A stretch of 64,000 nt of DNA, taken from the NCBI GenBank assembly GCA_009809945.1, contig WTPW01000719.1:110914-174913 (forward strand), read 5' to 3'. Position 1 is the first letter of the stretch, and the number at the start of each line of letters is the position of its first letter. Position numbers and translations under genes: made by a program. The notes beneath the pieces are model-generated. The model was not told the origin of the DNA, ran no database searches, and was given only the letters and a program-made list of their open reading frames with translations. Positions 58,508-64,000 of this stretch are shown one piece after another. This stretch comes from Gigaspora margarita. Lineage: Eukaryota > Glomeromycota > Glomeromycetes > Diversisporales > Gigasporaceae.

Positions 58508-60912
58508 TCACTTCCTCCCTTTTTTCCCACTACCAGAACCACCAGTATTTAATGCATGCCCAGTTTCGTTAATGTGAGCAAATAAACGATTTCTTGATGT
58601 AAAAGTCTGTGAACAGACATTACACTTTAGCTATAGTTTATTTAATTTATATAATTTATATATAATTGTTGATTAATATAAAAAAATTTACAAAAAGTAC
58701 TAAAAGTATTATAACATCAATTATCTATGTTAGTTACCTGATTAGAATCCTTAGACTTTTTCTTTTCTTTTTTCCGCTCTTTTTTAGTACCATTTTCTTG
58801 TTGAATTGATTTATCAACATTTTCTTGTTGAATTGATTTATCAACATTTTCTTGTTGAATTGATTTATCAACAATTTCTTGTTGAATTGATTTATCAACA
58901 TTTTCTTGTTGAATTGATTTATCATCATCAACATTTGATAAGGATTGGCTCTTACTAAAATCTTCTTCAGATTCAAAACCACCTCGAGAAGAAATCTTTG
59001 TCTTGTTTAATAGTTCAGATAATTCATTATCATTATTATTAATTGAATCAGATTTTATTTTATCATCATCATCAAAAAATTCTTCATGTCCCCAATTTGT
59101 AGATTGTTGCCTTTTCTTTAATTTTTTTTTCTTTTTAGAACTTTTTGTAAACGAATTATCTTCAATGTCCATTATATTTTCATTTACTGATTCATCTATA
59201 TCATGATTATTTATAACATGATTATTTTGATCATCTAAAATTACTAAATCTTCATTATCTTCAAACATTTCTTCTTTTAATAATTCAACATTTTTTATAT
59301 GTTTTTTGCTTTTTTCATGATTTATCCATTGATTCTCATTTTTAAAACTTTTATTACATGCAACACAAAAGAATTCATCTTCTGGTTCATCATCATCATC
59401 ATCACTATCATTTTCATCATCATAATCATCTACAACTTTTGTCCATTCTTGTTCATGATATTCTTGTAATTTAGAAAGATGTTCAGCACGATCGCGAGCA
59501 GCTCGTTTTTTTGCTTCAACAACTTGAGCTTTAACTTTTTGATCAGCAGCCATCTTATAAGCTTTATACCGTGGATCACGTTTTTGTACGAATTCAACTA
59601 ATGACTAAATATAAATAAATATAAAGATAAATATAAATACAAATATAAATACAAATATAAATAAATAAATATATATTTATGTATATATGTATATATGTAT
59701 AAATGTATAAATGTATAAATTTTATAAAAAAAAAGACTTACTCTAACAGTTTCATTATACTCTTTACGAGCCGAATTACGAGATTTTTCATTTTCAGCTT
59801 CCATCAATTTTTTAGCCCGCCTATCTGGTGCCTACTTTGATTAAGTCAATTTTTTTACCATATAAAAATTTTCAAAACTTTTTTTTATTTTTTTTATTAA
59901 TCATATATTTTACCTCAGATAATCGATATTTATCAAACCAAGCAAACTTTTTTCTTGTAGAAAAATTCATCCATGATTGATAAAAAAATTTAATTAAATT
60001 TCCATATTTTGGATCATCTTTTTCTGGTGAAGTAGTGCTATCACCAAATGATGGATAAGGGAAAAAATCCGAATCGTCATATTGATCACGTGTATAAATT
60101 TCTTCTTCCTCTGTAGCTAATTGTTCAAATATACTTCGATATACTGTATAAAATCCCTAATAATAAAAATAAAATAAAATATCAAAAAATATTAATAAAA
60201 AAATAATATCAATAAAAAAAATATCAATAAAAAATTATCAATAAAAAATTATAAATGAATAATGAATTTTTTTTTAAAAAAAAAGTATAAAAATGTACTT
60301 TTGTGTTATCATCAAAACCATTAAAACATCCAACATTAAAATATTTCATGAGATCTTTTGTTCTAATTCCTGCCACATTTTGGTATCTAGACCTAGAACT
60401 ATCATAATAATCATCATCATCACCCTGATCAATATCATCATCTATAAAAAAAAAAAAAAAAAAAAGATAAAAATTTTGAAATTAAACAATATTAAAACTA
60501 TTTGAAAAAATTTGAATTTTGATTTGAATTTTGATTTGAATTGCTTGAATTGAATTGATTTGAAATGATTTGAATTGATTTGAACTGAAGCGTTATTCTT
60601 TTTTACACATTACCTTCTCTTAAAATAGCATCCCGGTGATTATCATACCTGCAAGAGCAATAAACATATATAATAAAAAAAACAAATAGGTAGATCTCAA
60701 TTCAAAGATTCTTCATACCATTCTCTTTCGTTTGGATCAGATAAAACTTCGTAAGCTTGTTGAATAAGAGCAAATTGCTGTGTTGCCTCTGCAACTCGGT
60801 GATGATTTTTATCAGGATGCCATTCTAAAGCTTTTTTACGATAAGCTTTCTTTAGTTCTTCTGAAGTTACGTAATCTTCAACACCTAATAATTCGTAATA
60901 ACAAGTTCGCAT
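58508..60912 (-). CDS. JJJ1: DnaJ homolog subfamily C member 21 / Jjj1
   Basis: Cytosolic J-protein that activates Hsp70 (with Rei1 in yeast) to release export factor Arx1 from pre-60S ribosomes. Seven exons on minus (60912-60719, 60648-60614, 60441-60299, 60156-59914, 59831-59742, 59604-58738, 58630-58508) give 564 aa. J domain 1-70 with HPD at 32-34 (EWHPDK). Conserved [20 protein letters not shown] and the W-x-F segment [20 protein letters not shown] follow. First U1-like zinc finger [20 protein letters not shown] with C315, C318, H331 and H337; second at the C-terminus with C527, C530, H543 and H549. Between them, an acidic region, KKKKKLKK and five 9-aa repeats of DKSIQQENV (58800-58925). 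The last exon is 123 bp and completes the protein. Confidence 0.93.
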
Positions 60913-61607
60913 ATTTTTTTATTCAACCCTAACACATTTTTAACGTTATCAAATTTATTATTTTTAGCTAATAATCACATGTTATCAGTTATTGTTATCA
61001 CTACTGCACTCGACTACTGCACTAGTAGCTACTACGTGTATTGCAGTATTATCACTATCACAGTTTCACAAAAAATCGATATGTACAGTATATATTACGT
61101 TTATTTAACAATCAGTTTAAAAAAAGACAAACAAAAAATTATCATTAATAAAATATAGACAGATATTTATTAATAATTTCCAGAAAATTTTCTTTGCTCA
61201 CTCTCTAACAAAAAAATGAATTTTCAAAAATTATATAAACAAATTTAAAAGGGTAAAAGATACAATATAAGATTGTAAAATGATTTGGTCATCATTTTTA
61301 AGAATTAATTGTTTGAACAATGTCACTTCTGCTATACAACTATCTTATATGACAAGTTCAATAACAATGACCCAAAGAATAAATTATATAAGATGAAAAA
61401 AAAATAATATAAAAAAAAAATGCGAGAAAAAAAAAAAAAATAAGTTTTTTNNNAGTATATAAAAAANAANAAAANANANANANANANNTNTNNNNTANAN
61501 AANNANAAGNANATGCGCAAATTAACAAAATATGTGCAAAAGAAAAATTTAACAAATATATACAAAATATGAGAGTGAGAACTATAAATGAATAGGATCG
61601 AATTGAT
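60913..61607. other. intergenic with low-quality bases
   Basis: AT-rich region between JJJ1 and the next gene. Ambiguous N bases scatter over 61451-61511 within an A-rich tract. The frames running through them are not credible. Confidence 0.7.
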
Positions 61608-62663
61608 TTACACACGATTAATAAGTTTACCAGGTTTTAACCCGGCACTTCCAACAGATAAAGACCTACGTCGACCACCTTCAGATATACGCAATAAAAT
61701 GGCAGCTTTAGAGGCTTTTGAAAGAGGAGGTTGAACGGAATCATCAAGAGAGCCACCACCAACTTGAACATTAGATACAGTAGTATCACATAATCTTTTT
61801 TGAATGTTAGCGGCTTGATGAAGAGCAGGACGAGAAGGGTAAGGTTGGGCTTGATGATGGTGATGACGTTTACTTGGAGAGAAATGAGAATCCATAGGTA
61901 ATGGATTATGAGCACGAGTAATTGGAGAAGAACCAAAAATCAAATGAAAGTTATCAACAGGCAATCGCGTTGGACGAGACTCAGGTTTCTGCTTCATATG
62001 ACTAATCTCAATTGCACCAGAGTAAGGAATGGAATTATGATCATTTTCATTAACGATGTCTTTTTTATCATCTTGATCAGCTTTTACAATAGGAGATATA
62101 GAGTTAACTCGATGAACACTGTCCGGAGAAGCAGATTGAGAAACAGGGCTACTAGAGCCGCAACTTGAATTACCCATTATTTCTAAAAGTTCAGCACAAG
62201 CAAGAGCTTCATCAGACCTATATAATTATTATTAATATTAAATTTTAATAAGATTTAAATATAAAGTGATAAATAAACACAAATCAAAATAATAAAAAAA
62301 AAAAAAAAAAACATACATCGCTTCAAAAATGTCAACAGCATTATCAATAATTAAATGATCCTCTTCCATGTCTTCTTGAACTGCGGAAAGCCCCCAAGGA
62401 TTCTCAAGCTGCGGATTGGACAAGTGACCAGCATATGCGTATAAAGCTTTCTTAGGACAAGGTGCGACTATGCTTGGTAGATCGTACATCTTGTCCTTAT
62501 AAGCAGGAGATGAAGACGGTGGAGTAGTCGTATACATGCGAGGGATAGTTTCAGATTTTTTTTCAGGTGAAGCAGAAGGAGACCGCGGGGGAATATTAAA
62601 ACTTTCTGTACAAGCGCGGTCTAAAGGGCGAATAACATGAGATTGGGTATAAATTAAAGTCAT
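61608..62663 (-). CDS. unrecognised 318-aa Ser/Pro-rich fungal protein
   Basis: Two exons on minus, 62663-62317 and 62217-61608, join in phase (GCGAT donor with GTATGT; ATAG acceptor) to 318 aa. No domain is recognised. Exon 1 has proline/serine stretches (IPPRSPSASPEKK, TTTPPSSSPAYKDK), then a possibly ordered motif ALYAYAGHLSNPQLENPWGL and an acidic VQEDMEEDHLIIDN. Exon 2 begins MSDEALACAELLEIMGNSSC, a short amphipathic stretch, then low complexity (HHHHQ), and closes with SKAAILLRISEGGRRRSLS and VGSAGLKPGKLINRV, a basic C-terminus with possible RRxS phosphorylation sites. Codon use and composition resemble the neighbouring real genes. A regulatory protein is possible but this is inference. 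Confidence 0.8.
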
Positions 62664-64000
62664 TGCGGTTTGTCAGATGCAAATTGCCAACAAAGTCTAT
62701 TTTGATAAAAAGAAAATAGGCTTGAAATAAATGATAAAGTTTATTATTTGGTTATTTTGATTTTATTTTATTTGCTTTCTCTTTATTTTTTGTTAGTTTT
62801 ATTTATTTGCAACCAACAACTTTGTTGTGTGTAATAAAAATTTTTTATATATAAAAAAAATTTTTTAAGTCTAATACAAATTATAAATATACATATATGT
62901 ATATATATATTTTTTTTTGTTATATATATATATATATATATATATTATGATGTAACGACAGTTGACAAAGCTAGACAAATAAGCGGAGACTACCTAATAT
63001 AAGAGTGGAAGTTTCGTCCAAGCGATTTTTTCTACAAAAAAACGATGGTGGGTTGATTATTTTTAACAAAAATATATAAATGCGGAGAACAAAATAGGTT
63101 AAAGAGAGGAGATAGAATTTTTTTTTCACGACTAGTGAAATTTAAAAAAGGATGATTCAATAAACACTTGATAATAGTATGACGCAAATCTGACTTCAAG
63201 TTTACCGGTTTAAAAAATTGTCTTAATTTGCTACGCCTAAATAAATTACCTAAGAAATTGTTGGTACCGTATTTTTACACCGGGGCCCCCCAGCAACTGG
63301 GGTTATAATAAAAAGGGATCTTATAGGTCAAAAAGTGTGGCTACATTACCATTTTCGTTAATCAATGCTAATTTAAACAAAGTAATCTAACGCCACAAAG
63401 GAATTTCAGGGTTCAAAATTTTAATTGGTTCTTTTTTGCCCAATTTCCTTTTATTTTCTTTTTATTTAAATTGCTAAAAAAAAACTAAAAAAAAAAATAA
63501 AATCCAAACTATATCATTTCTACTTATTGAGTCATCATTATTATTATTTTGATTTTCCAATAAACTTACCTCATTATTCTAATCTAAAATCTTCAATTCG
63601 GTCATAAAAACGCCCTTTTTAATTTGTTTTCGGCCTTTTTTTTCTTAATCAATCGATTATAATCTTGATTTTGCCTTAAATATAAAATCATATATCCGGA
63701 ATAAACACTGCGGATTATCGGATTATGGGATTATGAGATTATGGGATTATGGGATTATGGAATTATGGAATTATGCGGAAAGTATATTAATTATGTATTT
63801 ATGTATTTATGTATTTGAAAGAAATCTATGATACAGATGATACACAGTGATCGTTGCCCAAATAGATCGTTCTTTCATCAGACTTTTGGCTCTCGCAGAT
63901 CCAGCTCATCTAATTTAAAATCTTAGAAGTTTCTACGTATTAACATATTTGTAAAAAAATTTGTTAATAAGCTTTTTAATATTAATACGTAACAGTTAAG
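62664..64000. other. upstream region of the 318-aa gene; simple repeats
   Basis: No gene. TATATA runs at 62890-62946, A-rich tracts at 63475-63500, a short palindrome CCGGGGCCCC near 63282 and a GGGATTAT heptamer/octamer tandem at 63715-63775 followed by TATTTATG repeats. A neighbouring gene may start beyond the window. Confidence 0.6.

Noticed and set aside
61332-61615. open frames with X residues
   Set aside because: They run over ambiguous bases and A/T homopolymers.
1-64000. rRNA genes
   Set aside because: I saw no conserved 18S, 5.8S, 28S or 5S segment.

Overview
The window looks like nuclear DNA of an arbuscular mycorrhizal fungus (Glomeromycotina, probably close to Rhizophagus). This is inferred from very AT-rich DNA, housekeeping genes split by many 50-150 bp GT-AG introns, and pieces of gene families that are hugely expanded in those fungi (TKL-type kinases, Sel1-repeat and Kelch proteins, and a recurring fungal 'hypothetical' family). 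Runs of N show a draft assembly.

Layout. 0-5.5 kb: a tandem hairpin repeat, a TKL-like kinase gene with intact catalytic motifs whose 5' exon is not found, and a complete five-exon GlcNAc-PI de-N-acetylase (PIG-L/GPI12) gene. 5.5-45 kb: a transposon graveyard with no intact recognised gene. It holds decayed Kelch, kinase, Sel1 and unknown-family genes, at least eight elements with 8-bp target duplications (hAT-like), TAA/TTA-flanked (PIF/Harbinger-like) and TA-flanked (Tc1/mariner-like) miniature elements, A-tailed retroposons with 13-17 bp duplications, and tRNA-headed SINEs. Many are nested. 45-63 kb: a compact housekeeping block with SMC6 (+, 23 exons, 1132 aa), SEC21/gamma-COP (-, 13 exons, 939 aa), CSN2 (+, 13 exons, 443 aa), JJJ1/DNAJC21 (-, 7 exons, 564 aa) and an unrecognised 318-aa protein (-). 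SEC21 and CSN2 diverge from a 232-bp intergenic region; SMC6/SEC21 and CSN2/JJJ1 are convergent.

The genes do not form one pathway: GPI-anchor synthesis, SMC5/6 genome maintenance, COPI traffic, COP9 signalosome and 60S ribosome biogenesis. The most novel material is the mobile DNA. One family combines TAGGGTTCC-type ends and 8-bp duplications with bodies built almost wholly from a short word (CAAATCAAATT or GAACCTGAAC). Several nests allow exact reconstruction of the empty site. All exon joins were made by hand from splice signals, reading phase and family knowledge; no alignment or search was run.
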